Under the pieces are notes generated by a model. It saw nothing but the letters and a program-made list of their open reading frames with translations, searched no databases and had not been told where the DNA came from. Source: Streptomyces sp. NBC_01476 (GTDB lineage Bacteria; Actinomycetota; Actinomycetes; Streptomycetales; Streptomycetaceae). Taken from it: a DNA stretch of 64,000 nt. Positions 9,289 through 18,261 of the stretch are shown here, piece by piece. The translations under genes were made by a program, and so were the position numbers. Each line of letters starts with the position of its first letter. Positions within the stretch are counted from its first letter, which is position 1. Where the stretch lies: positions 2,918,501 through 2,982,500 of the forward strand of contig NZ_CP109446.1 of assembly GCF_036227265.1 (NCBI RefSeq), read 5' to 3'.

Positions 9289-9608
9289 GCCGCCGAGGCG
9301 CGAGGCGAAGCCCAGCAGAAACGACGAAGGCAAGGCGCCCTCCGCCCTCCGCGGGCGCACCTCGCCCGACGCGCAGGGGCACCCCGCCCGGTGCCTGGGG
9401 GTGCGGGTGGCGGAGCCCCCGCCGGGCGAGGCGAAGCCGAGCAGAAACGACGAAGGCGAGGCGGCCCGCGCTTTCCGCGGGCACACCTCACCCGACGCCC
9501 GGGGGCACCCCGCCCGGTGCACGGGGGTGCGGGTGGCGGAGCCCCCGCCGGGCGAGGCGAAGCCGAGCAGAAACGACGAAGGCGAGGCGGCCCGCGCTTT
9601 CCGCGGGC
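9289..9608. repeat. Tandem 126-bp repeat, about 2.5 copies, next to ssrA
   Basis: The word GCCCCCGCCGGGCGAGGCGA begins at 9415 and 9541, exactly 126 bases apart, and the whole units are nearly identical. A third, degenerate unit begins near 9289. Each good unit contains GAAGCCGAGCAGAAACGACG, then the hairpin GCCCGCG-CTTTC-CGCGGGC, then CACACCTC. The last copy of the hairpin lies 21 bases past the tmRNA 3' end, so the duplicated segment appears to include the tmRNA terminator region. Confidence 0.85.
9590..9608 (-). terminator. Hairpin terminator of ssrA
   Basis: Perfect 7-bp stem GCCCGCG / CGCGGGC with a five-base loop, just past the tmRNA 3' end on the minus strand. The identical hairpin recurs at 9464-9482. 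Confidence 0.6.
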
Positions 9609-9629
9609 ACACCTCGCCTATCGCATTCG

Positions 9630-9996
9630 TGGAGATGGCGGGAATCGAACCCGCGTCCTGTGGTGCGGAATCAGGGCTTCTCCGAGCGCAGTCCGCTGTG
9701 CTTTTCTCGGCCCCGGCAGTCACGCGGACAAGCCGCCGACGGGCCCAGTCACTGTTTGATTTCCTTCCAGGACCCGTGACCGGTCCTAGAAGTTTAGTTC
9801 CCTAGCTGATGCCAGGATCCGGGTCGGGAACAGCCCCGGGCTGACACTTCGCAAGTCGCTACTTAGGCAGCGAGGGCGAAGGAATCGCGCTTGGTGTTGG
9901 CGATTATTGGTTTCGGCATATGGTTAACGAGATCATTGCCGCTTCCTCGGCTCGCTTCCCCTGCTTCGACATCCCCAGTCGAAACCGATCATCCCC
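9630..9996 (-). ncRNA. ssrA: Transfer-messenger RNA (tmRNA)
   Basis: About 367 nt. The 5' end GGGGATGATCGGTTTCGAC pairs with the 3' end CATCTCCA to form the alanyl acceptor stem, and GGGTTCGATTCCCGCC is the T-arm. The 3' CCA is not fully encoded (CCACG follows), so it would be added after transcription. The tag reading frame at 9863-9901 starts with the resume codon GCC and encodes ANTKRDSFALAA followed by TAA. With SmpB, encoded 5.4 kb away, it rescues stalled ribosomes and marks the nascent protein for proteolysis. The tag is 12 residues, shorter than the tags I recall for other Streptomyces, although both ends are conserved. Confidence 0.95.
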
Positions 9997-10296
9997 ATGT
10001 TGTTTTTTCAAGGTGCGCCGCCGGACTCACCATGGCCCGGCGATGCTCACTGTGCTCGCTCCATCGTAGGGGAAGAACGCCCGGCGGTGCCAGCGCATTC
10101 CCGCCGCGCACCCCGTGGTCAACCCTGACGTCACCCACCCGTAGGACGCCCGCCGGCCGGGGCCCCGCCCCGGCCGGCCCCGTGGCGCCCTTGTGACACG
10201 TCACATCCGTGCCACAGGAAACCGGTGACACGCCCGCGGCCCCCGGCTGATTCTGTCCAGCATCGCGTGCACACGCAGAGAGAGGGGCTGGACCGA
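9997..10296. other. Divergent regulatory region between ssrA and the S8 protease gene
   Basis: 300 bases with no gene. It must hold the ssrA promoter (minus strand) and the protease promoter (plus strand). It contains a GC-rich inverted repeat GGCCGGGG/CCCCGGCC at about 10155-10176 and the operator-like palindrome at 10192-10205. I could not define -10/-35 boxes with confidence. Confidence 0.5.
10192..10205. promoter_or_regulatory. Palindrome TGTGAC-AC-GTCACA upstream of the S8 protease
   Basis: Perfect 6-2-6 inverted repeat, 91 bases before the protease start codon. The arms resemble CRP/FNR-family half sites (TGTGA/TCACA), but the centre is two bases shorter than the E. coli CRP site. The binding protein is unknown. 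Confidence 0.4.
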
Positions 10297-13200
10297 ATGA
10301 GACGAACCCGCCTTGCGGCGGTGGTGTCGACCGGGCTGATCGTGGCCGCTTCCGCAACCGTCCCGAGCATCGCCCAGGCAAGCGACACCCCGGCGAACAC
10401 CGTCCGAACGGGCGGATCCGCAGGTACGGCGGCCACCGCGACCGCCACCGTCCGCCTGATCACCGGTGACCAGGTGACCGTCACCACCACCGCGGACGGC
10501 GCGCACACCGCCTCGATCGAGCCCGGCGCCGGGCGGCAGCGCATCGTGTTCCACACCGCCGAGACCGACGGCCGGATCAGCGTGGTGCCGTCCGACGCCG
10601 ACCCGCTGCTGCGCTCCGGGCGTCTCGACCGGCGGCTCTTCGACGTCACCGCACTGGTCGCCCAGCAGTACGACGAGGCGCACACCGCCGCCCTGCCGCT
10701 GATCATCGCGCAGCCCGCGGGCGTGAGCGTGAACGCGGTGGACCGGCTCACCTCGCTGGCCGCCCCCGGCGCGCCCGCCCTCGACCTGGACAGCATCGGC
10801 GCGCGCTCGGTCCGTATCCCCGACGCCGGCCTCGACGACTTCTGGCAGCGCCTGGTCCCCGCGGCCCCGCCCGCGAGCGCGAAAGCCCAGACCGCCCAGA
10901 CCGCGCAGACCGCGCAGACCGCCCAAGCCCTCCAGGCCACCCCCAGGATCTGGCTCGACGGCCGGGTCGGGGCCGCCGCGGACAGCAGCATGGACCAGAT
11001 CGGCGCGCCCGCCGTGTGGCAGGCCGGCTACCAGGGCGACAAGGTCAAGGTCGCGATCCTGGACACCGGCGTCGACCAGACCCACCCGGACCTCGCCGGC
11101 CGCGTCGCCGAGGCCGAGGACTTCACCGACAGCCCCTCCGGGACCGGTGACCACTTCGGTCACGGCACCCATGTGGCCTCCATCATCGGCGGCACCGGCG
11201 CCGCCTCCGGCGGTGCGCGCAAGGGCGTCGCCCCGGCCGCGAACCTGCTGGTCGGCAAGGTCCTCGGCGACGACGGCTACGGCACCGACTCCCAGGTGAT
11301 CGCCGGGATGCAGTGGGCGGCCGACGAAGGCGCCAAGGTGGTCAACATGAGCCTGGGGGCCGACGACGAGAGCGACGGCACCGACCCGATGAGCCTCGCG
11401 CTCGACGAGATCACCCGCACCAGCGGCACCCTCTTCGTCGTGGCGGCGGGCAACAACGGCGAGAGCGGCCAGCAGACCGTCGGCATCCCCGGTGTCGCCG
11501 ACGAGGCGCTCACCGTCGGCGCGGTGGACGCCAAGGACGCGCTCGCCGACTTCTCCAGCCGCGGCCCGCGCAGCGGCGACGGCGCGGTCAAGCCCGACGT
11601 CACCGCCCCCGGCGTGGACATCGTCGCGGCCCGCGCGGCGGGCACCACCCTGGGCGACCCGGTCGACACCTACTACGTCACCCTCTCGGGCACCTCGATG
11701 GCCACCCCGCACGTGGCCGGCGCGGCGGCGCTGCTGGCGCAGCGGCACCCCGACTGGTCGGCGCACCAGCTCAAGGACGCGCTGATCAGCACCGCGCACA
11801 CCGTCGAAGGGCAGGGCGTGACCGACCAGGGCGGCGGCCGGATCGACGTCGCAGCGGCGGCGCTGGGCTCCGTCACCGCCACCGGCACCGTCTTCCTGGG
11901 CGACGTCCACCAGGCGGACCCGGCCGCCACGTATCCGGTCCGCTACACCAACACCTCGGCCACCGCCGTGACCCTCAAGCTGGGCCTGGTGCTGAAGACC
12001 GCCGGCGGCCGGTCGGTCGCCGGGGACGCGGTACGGCTCGGCAGTGACACGGTGACCGTGCCGGCCGGCGGCACCATCCAGGTGCCGGTGTCGGTGAACC
12101 CGGCCAAGGTGCCCACCGGCTCCTACTACGGCTATCTGACCGCCACCCCGGCGGGCGGCGCGGCCGGGAGCGTGCACACCACCCTCGCGCTGGTCGCCCA
12201 CGGCCCCGTCCACACCCTCACCATCACCGCCTACGACGGCCACGGCGACCGCGCCCAGCCGGCGCTCTCCATCTGGGGCGCCGGCGGCATGGTCAACGCG
12301 GTGGACGACGGCACGGGCAGCGGCAGGTACACCGCCTCGGTCGAGGAGGGTACGTACCAGGTCCGTGCCTCCTTCCAGGAGCTGACGGCCGACGGGATCG
12401 TGGAGCGCCTGGTCGTGCTCCCGGAGGTGAAGGTCACCAAGGACACCGCGGTGACCACCGACGCGCGCCGCACGACGCAGGTGCAGATCCGTACCCCCCA
12501 GCCGGCCCAGCAGAACGGCCTGGTGTACTACCAGACCTACCGGCAGATCGACGGGCGCGGCCTCAGCGAGACCGAGCAGTTCTTCGGCGGCGCCCTGGAC
12601 CGGCTGTACGTCAGCCCCACCGCCCAAGTCACCGACGGGAGCTTCGAGTTCGCCTCCCGCTGGCAGCTCACCGCACCGCTGCTCGATGTCGACGCGCAGG
12701 GCACGGGACTGGACCTCAAGGGGTTCTACATGCCCACCTCACCGGTCTTCGACAGCCACGGGGTGAGCCTGACCGCCGTGGACGCGGGCTCCCTGGAGAA
12801 GCCGGACTTCAGCCGGGTCCGCGGCCGGCTGGCCGTCGTACGCAACGAAAGCGGCGAGAGCGAGCACGAGTTGGCGGCCGCCGCGGCCAAGGCCGGCGCC
12901 CGGGGCCTGATGATCGTGCACTTCTCCGACTTCGCCTGGACCCGCTGGAGCCCGACCGGCACCCGCACCGCGCTGCCGACGGTACGCGTCGGCAAGGCGG
13001 TCGGCACCGCGCTGCTGCAGCGGCTGGCGAAGAAGACCACCACGGTGCGGTTCACCGGCACCGCGGTCAGCCCGTACCTGTACGACGTGATGCAGACCTC
13101 CAGTCAGCGCATCCCGCAGCAGGTGGTGTACACCGTCTCCGCCCAGAACAGCGCAGTCGTCCACAGCACCTACGCCGACAACGGCGGCGAGCCGTGGGCG

Positions 13201-14163
13201 AGCGAACAGCGGTACGCCTGGCGGCCCTACCAGGGCACCGCGTGGGAGGCCACCCGCAACGTACCGACCGGCATCACCCGTACCGAGTACATCAGCGCCA
13301 ACGGCACCTACTGGCAGCACCTGGTCAACCACGCCACCACGTTCGACATCGACGCGCCGCTGCTGTCCGGCATGGCCGACGCCATCAGGACGTTCCGGCC
13401 GGGCAGGCAGCCGGACGAGGCGTGGCAGCAGGCCGTGGTGCGGCCGTCGATCCCGCGCGGCACGCAGACCCCGAGCGTCCGCACCGGCAACGCACTCGAC
13501 CTGCGGATACCGGAGTTCACCGACTCCGGCGCCGGGCACTGGTCGCGGGCCGCGGTCGGCGGCGGCTTCGGCACCTCCGCGCAGCCGGGTGACATCGGCG
13601 ACGATCCCGGCACGGAGGAGCCCGACACCACCAGCGCGGTGCTGTACCGCAACGGTTCCGAGGCGGCCAGGGCCGACACCCCGTGGACGGACTTCGAGGT
13701 GCCCGCGGCGACGGCCGACTACCGCCTGGACGTGACGACGTCACGGACCTCCGCGGAGTGGCGGTACGCCACGAACACCAGCACGTCCTGGTCGTTCCGC
13801 TCCGGCAGCACCTCCGAGGCGACCCTGCTGCCGCTGCTCCAGCTCGACTACGCGGTCCCGGTCGACGCCCGCAACACGGTGGCGTCCGGCCGCTCGCACA
13901 CCGTCGGGCTGACGGTCCGCGCCCAGGACGGCGCGGCCGTACCGCGCGGGGTGCGGGTCACCGTCGAGGCGTCGTACGACGACGGGAAGACCTGGAGCCG
14001 CGCGCAGGTCGAGGACCGCGGCCACAACGCCTTCGGCGCGGTGGTCACCAAGTCCCCGCGTACCCACGGCGACACCTATGTGACGCTGCGGGTGACCGCA
14101 CAGGACACGGCCGGCGACCGCGTCCAGCAGACCGTGCGGCGCGCGTACTTGTGGCAGGGATGA
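10297..14163 (+). CDS. Large secreted subtilisin-like (S8) serine protease with PA domain
   Basis: 1288 residues. A signal peptide (MRRTRLAAVVSTGLIVAASA... to about residue 28) is followed by a propeptide-like region and a short AQTAQTAQ low-complexity linker near residues 195-210. The S8 domain has the triad Asp256 (VAILDTGVD), His289 (GHGTHVA) and Ser467 (GTSMATPHVAG). A protease-associated domain (near RNESGESEHELAAAAAKAGARG) and a long beta-rich C-terminal region follow. It is expected to be exported and to degrade extracellular protein. ATG at 10297 has GAGAGGGG upstream; the frame is open 24 codons earlier but lacks a signal peptide there. An HTH regulator follows about 210 bases downstream on the same strand. 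Confidence 0.93.
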   Translation: MRRTRLAAVVSTGLIVAASATVPSIAQASDTPANTVRTGGSAGTAATATATVRLITGDQVTVTTTADGAHTASIEPGAGRQRIVFHTAETDGRISVVPSDADPLLRSGRLDRRLFDVTALVAQQYDEAHTAALPLIIAQPAGVSVNAVDRLTSLAAPGAPALDLDSIGARSVRIPDAGLDDFWQRLVPAAPPASAKAQTAQTAQTAQTAQALQATPRIWLDGRVGAAADSSMDQIGAPAVWQAGYQGDKVKVAILDTGVDQTHPDLAGRVAEAEDFTDSPSGTGDHFGHGTHVASIIGGTGAASGGARKGVAPAANLLVGKVLGDDGYGTDSQVIAGMQWAADEGAKVVNMSLGADDESDGTDPMSLALDEITRTSGTLFVVAAGNNGESGQQTVGIPGVADEALTVGAVDAKDALADFSSRGPRSGDGAVKPDVTAPGVDIVAARAAGTTLGDPVDTYYVTLSGTSMATPHVAGAAALLAQRHPDWSAHQLKDALISTAHTVEGQGVTDQGGGRIDVAAAALGSVTATGTVFLGDVHQADPAATYPVRYTNTSATAVTLKLGLVLKTAGGRSVAGDAVRLGSDTVTVPAGGTIQVPVSVNPAKVPTGSYYGYLTATPAGGAAGSVHTTLALVAHGPVHTLTITAYDGHGDRAQPALSIWGAGGMVNAVDDGTGSGRYTASVEEGTYQVRASFQELTADGIVERLVVLPEVKVTKDTAVTTDARRTTQVQIRTPQPAQQNGLVYYQTYRQIDGRGLSETEQFFGGALDRLYVSPTAQVTDGSFEFASRWQLTAPLLDVDAQGTGLDLKGFYMPTSPVFDSHGVSLTAVDAGSLEKPDFSRVRGRLAVVRNESGESEHELAAAAAKAGARGLMIVHFSDFAWTRWSPTGTRTALPTVRVGKAVGTALLQRLAKKTTTVRFTGTAVSPYLYDVMQTSSQRIPQQVVYTVSAQNSAVVHSTYADNGGEPWASEQRYAWRPYQGTAWEATRNVPTGITRTEYISANGTYWQHLVNHATTFDIDAPLLSGMADAIRTFRPGRQPDEAWQQAVVRPSIPRGTQTPSVRTGNALDLRIPEFTDSGAGHWSRAAVGGGFGTSAQPGDIGDDPGTEEPDTTSAVLYRNGSEAARADTPWTDFEVPAATADYRLDVTTSRTSAEWRYATNTSTSWSFRSGSTSEATLLPLLQLDYAVPVDARNTVASGRSHTVGLTVRAQDGAAVPRGVRVTVEASYDDGKTWSRAQVEDRGHNAFGAVVTKSPRTHGDTYVTLRVTAQDTAGDRVQQTVRRAYLWQG

Positions 14164-14207
14164 GGGGGCCCGGCCACAGCTGAGCGGCAGCCGCAGCCGG
14201 CTGCCGG

Positions 14208-14238
14208 GGTGGGCGGGCCGGATCGGGGCCCGCCCACC
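14208..14238 (+). terminator. Hairpin downstream of the S8 protease
   Basis: Inverted repeat GGTGGGCGGGCC / GGCCCGCCCACC with a short loop, 45 bases past the stop codon. There is no T-run. Confidence 0.6.
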
Positions 14239-14283
14239 CGCCCTCACCCGTAGAGCAGTTCACCCCTCCACTCACCCCTCCAC

Positions 14284-14318
14284 CGCCCGGCACCCGGAAA
14301 CCACCAGGGTGCCGGGCG
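14284..14318 (+). promoter_or_regulatory. Perfect 12-bp stem-loop just upstream of the HTH regulator
   Basis: CGCCCGGCACCC / GGGTGCCGGGCG with an 11-base loop, ending 53 bases before the regulator's ATG. It could be a second terminator for the protease, a leader hairpin or an operator for the regulator itself. The sequence alone does not decide. Confidence 0.45.
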
Positions 14319-14371
14319 CGGTGTGTAGTACCGTGCCCTCCGTCGAGCCGGTGGCTTGCGAGGAGGATTCC

Positions 14372-15376
14372 ATGGCTCTGCAGGCTGCCGGGATCACCGA
14401 GGCCGAAGAGGCCGTGTACCGACTGCTGGTGACCACCGACAGCGCCTCGGCCGAGGAGATGGCGGACCGCTCGGAGCTGCTTCCGGACGAGATCCGGGCG
14501 GCGCTGGCCGGTCTGGTCGCCAAGGCGATGGTCAGTCCCACCGACGGGCGGCCACCGCGCTACCGGGCCAACCCGCCCGATGTGGCCCTGCTGCCGCAGC
14601 TCCAACGCCGTTCCGACGCCCTGGACTTGGCGCGCTCGGCGACGGCCGGCCTGCTGGAGACCTACCGGGCCGCCACCCGCCGCCGCGACGCCGGGCTGCT
14701 GATCGAGGTGGTCACCGGGTCCGAGGCACTCCGCCAGCGGCTGCGCCAGATCCAGGCGAACGCCCGGGACGAGATGCTCTGGTTCTGCAAGGCGCAGTTC
14801 GTGGCGATGCCGTCGGGCAGCAACCGGGCCGAGTACGAGGCGCTGGAGCGCGGGGTGCGCTACCGGGTGCTCTACGAGCGGGCGTTCTTCGACGACGAGG
14901 GCGCGGTCCGCAATGTCGCGGAGGGCGTACGGGCCGGTGAGGACGCCCGCGCGGTCCCGCACCTGCCGCTGCGGATGGCGGTGGCCGACCGGCAGGTGGG
15001 GATCGTCCCGCTGGTCCCCGGCGGCCCCAACGGCAGCCCCGAGGAGCCGACGACCGCCCTGGTCCGCGACAGCAGCCTGCTGGAAGCGCTCATCGCGCTC
15101 TTCGAGCAGTACTGGGAGGACGCCGTGCCGCTGCTGGTGGACGCCACCGGCGCGGTCACCGGCACCGAGGCGGTGGGCGCCGCGGACCCGCTGACCACCA
15201 CCGACCGGCGTCTGCTGTCGCTGCTGGTCGCGGGCGTCGCGGACAAGGCCATCGCCACCCAGACGGGGCTGAGCCGGCGCACGGTGCAGCGCCGTATCCA
15301 GCAGATGATGGTGCTGGCGGGCGCGGCGACCCGCACCCAGCTGGGGTGGCAGGCCGCCCGCCGCGGCTGGCTCTGA
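14372..15376 (+). CDS. TrmB/LuxR-like helix-turn-helix regulator
   Basis: 334 residues. The N-terminus (residues 1-75, ITEAEEAVYRLLVTTDSASAEEMA) is a TrmB-like winged helix. The middle (about 100-240) resembles the ligand-sensing part of TrmB-like proteins. The C-terminus (TDRRLLSLLVAGVADKAIATQTGLSRRTVQRRIQQMM) is a LuxR-type HTH. The start ATG has AGGAGGA eight bases upstream. No receiver domain is present. Proteins of this layout are common in Streptomyces; the target is unknown. The neighbouring secreted protease on the same strand is a plausible target, an inference from position only. It converges on smpB with only 17 bases between stop codons. Confidence 0.8.
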   Translation: MALQAAGITEAEEAVYRLLVTTDSASAEEMADRSELLPDEIRAALAGLVAKAMVSPTDGRPPRYRANPPDVALLPQLQRRSDALDLARSATAGLLETYRAATRRRDAGLLIEVVTGSEALRQRLRQIQANARDEMLWFCKAQFVAMPSGSNRAEYEALERGVRYRVLYERAFFDDEGAVRNVAEGVRAGEDARAVPHLPLRMAVADRQVGIVPLVPGGPNGSPEEPTTALVRDSSLLEALIALFEQYWEDAVPLLVDATGAVTGTEAVGAADPLTTTDRRLLSLLVAGVADKAIATQTGLSRRTVQRRIQQMMVLAGAATRTQLGWQAARRGWL

Positions 15377-15393
15377 GCGGGCGGGCGGGCCGC

Positions 15394-15873
15394 TCAGGCG
15401 CGCTGGCGGCGGCGGACCGCGGACATCGCGCGCTCCGACTCGCGCCGGTCCTGCTTCTCCCGCAGCGTCTGCCGCTTGTCGTACTCCTTCTTGCCCCTGG
15501 CCAGCGCGATCTCGACCTTCGCCCGGCCGTCCTTGAAGTACAGCGCGAGCGGCACGATGGTGAAGCCGCTCTCCTGGGACTTCTGGACCAGCTTGTCGAT
15601 CTCCGACCGGTGCAGCAGCATCTTCCGCTTCCGGCGGGCGGTGTGGTTGGTCCAGGTGCCCTGGGTGTACTCCGGGATGTGCACGTTGTGCAGCCACGCC
15701 TCGCCGCCGTCCAGCTGCGCGAAGCCGTCGACCAGCGACGCGCGCCCCAGACGCAAGGACTTGACCTCGGTGCCGGTCAGCACCAGGCCCGCCTCGAAGG
15801 TGTCGAGGATGAGGTAATCGTGTCGCGCCTTCTTGTTCTGCGCGATCATCTTGCGACCCGTCTCTTTTGCCAT
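15394..15873 (-). CDS. smpB: SsrA-binding protein SmpB
   Basis: 159 residues, the usual length. It begins [20 protein letters not shown] and contains the conserved [10 protein letters not shown], the [15 protein letters not shown] segment and the basic tail [20 protein letters not shown] that acts in the decoding centre. It binds tmRNA and brings it to stalled ribosomes. It is the last gene of the ftsE-ftsX-protease-smpB series; the protease gene ends 18 bases upstream, which suggests cotranscription. Confidence 0.97.
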   Translation of the reverse strand: MAKETGRKMIAQNKKARHDYLILDTFEAGLVLTGTEVKSLRLGRASLVDGFAQLDGGEAWLHNVHIPEYTQGTWTNHTARRKRKMLLHRSEIDKLVQKSQESGFTIVPLALYFKDGRAKVEIALARGKKEYDKRQTLREKQDRRESERAMSAVRRRQRA

Positions 15874-15891
15874 AGCGGGCCCATTGTCCCA

Positions 15892-17178
15892 CTAGGAGGG
15901 GGCTCCGAGGCCAGCGAATACCTCGTGGCTGTCGGCGACCGGGTCCTGGCCGTCCGGCACGGTCACATCCGGGGTGATGCCCTTGCCGTCCACGCCGCGG
16001 CCGCCGGGCAGGTCGTAGTGCCCGACGGTCAGCTCGGCCACCGAGCCGTCCGGCAGGGTGCTGGGCATCTGCACCGACCCCTTGCCGAAGGTCCGCGACC
16101 CCATGACGACGGCCCGCCCGCGGTCCTGCAGCGCGCCCGCCAGCATCTCCGCCGCGCTCATCGTGCCGCCGTCCACCAGCACCACCAGCGGTACGGCCGT
16201 GTCGCCGCCGGGGGCCGCGTACAGCGCCTGCTGCTTGCCGTGCACGTCATAGGTGGCGACCAGGCCGCCGTCGAGGAAGACCGAGGCGGTGGCCACCGCC
16301 TCGGTGACCAGACCGCCGGAGTTGCCGCGCAGATCGAGCAGGACCCCGTGCGGGGCGTCCTTGGCCGCCGCGGCGACCTGCTTGCCGACGCCGGCCGAGA
16401 AAGCGTCGATGGTGATGACGGTCGGCCCCTTGGCGGGCCGGGTGACCGTGACGGCTTCGGTGGTCAGGGTGGCGCGGTGCAGGGTGTACGTCGTGCTGAC
16501 CTTGCCGCGCCGCACGGAGAGCACGACCTGGCTGCCGGGCACGCCGTTGCCGCGCAGGTCCGCCACGACCTCGGTGACCGCGAGGCCGGTGCACTTGGTG
16601 GCGCCGATGGCGGCGAGTACGTCGCCGACCCGGATGCCGGCCCGCGCGGCCGGACTGCCGCTCTGCACCCGGGCCACCTCGATCCGGCCGCCGTCGATCC
16701 GCCGCACCCACAGCCCCGTGCCCACGTATTTCCCGTCGAGCGCCTGCTGCAGGCCGGCGTACTCCTGGGCGGTGTAGAAGGACGACCAGCGGTCCCCGCT
16801 GCGGCTGACGAGCTTCTGCACGGTCGCCGGGCCGACGTCCCCGTCCTGGATCTCCTGGGCGATGCGGCCGGTGTCGAGGAGGGGCGCCTTCCTGGCGCTG
16901 TCCCGTGCGGCGTCCGTCCCGGCCTTCCCGGCGCTCTCGCCGTTCTTGCCCGCTTCCTCGCCGGCCGCCTTCGCCGGGCCCTGCGCCGCGGTGCCGGGGC
17001 CGCCGTGCCCCGTGCCGGTCACCGACTCGGCCGCGATCCGGGTGCCGGGGGTGCGCTGGGCCGGTTCAGTGAGGCTGCCGGCCGCCGCGCCGGTCGCGAG
17101 CATCGTGCCGAACACCAACGTCAGGGTGGCCCCGCGGCGCATGCGGCGGGGCGTCCCGAACAACGACGGGCCGGACAT
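15892..17178 (-). CDS. PDZ-containing S41 C-terminal processing protease
   Basis: 428 residues. An N-terminal membrane anchor or signal (MRRGATLTLVFGTMLATGAAAG) is followed by an Ala/Gly/Lys-rich linker. A PDZ domain comes next (RVQSGSPAARAGIRVGDVLAAI). The tail-specific protease core has the Ser of DGGTMSAAEMLAGAL and the Lys of RTFGKGSVQ as the catalytic dyad. It is expected to act outside the membrane, trimming envelope or secreted proteins. ATG at 17178 (MSGPSLFGTP) drops a 24-residue extension. It lies between ftsX (123 bases upstream) and smpB (18 bases downstream), an arrangement conserved in Streptomyces. Confidence 0.92.
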   Translation of the reverse strand: MSGPSLFGTPRRMRRGATLTLVFGTMLATGAAAGSLTEPAQRTPGTRIAAESVTGTGHGGPGTAAQGPAKAAGEEAGKNGESAGKAGTDAARDSARKAPLLDTGRIAQEIQDGDVGPATVQKLVSRSGDRWSSFYTAQEYAGLQQALDGKYVGTGLWVRRIDGGRIEVARVQSGSPAARAGIRVGDVLAAIGATKCTGLAVTEVVADLRGNGVPGSQVVLSVRRGKVSTTYTLHRATLTTEAVTVTRPAKGPTVITIDAFSAGVGKQVAAAAKDAPHGVLLDLRGNSGGLVTEAVATASVFLDGGLVATYDVHGKQQALYAAPGGDTAVPLVVLVDGGTMSAAEMLAGALQDRGRAVVMGSRTFGKGSVQMPSTLPDGSVAELTVGHYDLPGGRGVDGKGITPDVTVPDGQDPVADSHEVFAGLGAPS

Positions 17179-17301
17179 GGCCGGAAGTCTAGGCCAGAAA
17201 GGGGCGCCACACGGAAAGTCGCGGCTACCCCGGACCCGGGGCAGCCGCAACCGTAAGGTCCCGCTTTGGGCCGGCTTCGGCCCGCTGTGCGCGGACCGGG
17301 G

Positions 17302-18219
17302 TCAGACCCGCAGGTAGCGGCGCAGGGCCACGAAGGCGGCGATGGCCGGCATGATCAGCCCGATCAGCAGCACCAGCGGCAGGACGCCGACGACCGGGCC
17401 CCAGCCGAGGAACGACACCGTCTGGATCTTGTCCTGGAGCCGGAGACCGGCGTCGATCAGGAAGTACCGGCCGGTGAGCAGCATCACACAGGCCAGCCCC
17501 GCGCCCACGAGTCCCGCGAAGGCGGCCTCCATGATGAACGGCATCTGGATGTAGAAACTGGAGGCGCCGACCAGCCGCATGATCCCGGTCTCCCGGCGCC
17601 GGCTGAACGCCGAGACCCGGACGGTGTTGACGATCAGCAGCATGGCGACGGTGAGCATGAAGGCGAGCACGACATAGGCGACCCGGGTCATTCCGTTCAG
17701 CAGTCCGAAGAGGCTCTCCAGCACTTGTCGCTGGTCCTCGACGGACTGCACCCCTGGGTGCCCGGTGAACGCGCTGGCGATGACCGCGAACTTCGTCGGG
17801 TCCTTCAGCTTGATCCGGTAGTTCTCCTGCATCTGGTCCGGGGTGATCGAGCTGTAGAGCGGCGAGTTCTTGAACTGCTGCTGGGCGTTCTTGTACGCGC
17901 CCTCCGCCGACTCGTAGTAGACCTTCTCCACCACCGGCAGCTTCTTCAGGTCGGCGAGGATGCTCGCCTTCTGGTCGTCGGTCACCGCGCCCTTGGCGCA
18001 GTTGGGCGTCGTCACCGCGTCGCCCTTGTTGCACATGTAGATGGTGACCTGGACCTTGTCGTACCAGTAGCCCTTCATCGCGTTGACCTGCTTGTTGACG
18101 AGCAGGGCACCACCGGTGAGGGCGAGCGAGAGCGCCACCGAGATGATGACCGCGAAGGTCATCGTGAGGTTGCGGCGAAGACCGACGCCGATCTCCGACA
18201 GGACGAACTGGGCGCGCAT
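17302..18219 (-). CDS. ftsX: Cell division ABC transporter permease FtsX
   Basis: 305 residues with the FtsX layout: one N-terminal helix (TMTFAVIISVALSLALTGGALLV), a large extracytoplasmic domain (about 45-175, with YKNAQQQFKNSPLYSSITPDQM), then three helices. It partners FtsE and, in relatives, controls peptidoglycan hydrolases during division. ATG has GGAAGGA about ten bases upstream. The start is 42 bases after the ftsE stop. Confidence 0.96.
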   Translation of the reverse strand: MRAQFVLSEIGVGLRRNLTMTFAVIISVALSLALTGGALLVNKQVNAMKGYWYDKVQVTIYMCNKGDAVTTPNCAKGAVTDDQKASILADLKKLPVVEKVYYESAEGAYKNAQQQFKNSPLYSSITPDQMQENYRIKLKDPTKFAVIASAFTGHPGVQSVEDQRQVLESLFGLLNGMTRVAYVVLAFMLTVAMLLIVNTVRVSAFSRRRETGIMRLVGASSFYIQMPFIMEAAFAGLVGAGLACVMLLTGRYFLIDAGLRLQDKIQTVSFLGWGPVVGVLPLVLLIGLIMPAIAAFVALRRYLRV

Positions 18220-18261
18220 GGTGTCAGGTTCCTTCCAGGGGCTGGTGGCTGCGGCGGACAG

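Larger units (their letters stand above)
8826..9629. other. Gene-free GC-rich repeat tract between narK and ssrA
   Basis: About 800 bases without a credible gene; the ORFs on both strands are proline/arginine/alanine-rich artefacts. The first part (8890-9290) has scattered degenerate copies of a GCGT(G/A)AGGGATGCGGG motif (near 9018 and 9261, with a variant near 9170). The second part (9289-9608) is the 126-bp tandem repeat listed separately. The narK promoter must lie near 8826-8900, but I cannot define it. Confidence 0.7.

Noticed and set aside
9289..9608. 126-bp tandem repeats as CRISPR or an insertion sequence
   Set aside because: Units are directly adjacent without spacers, and no transposase or cas gene is present.
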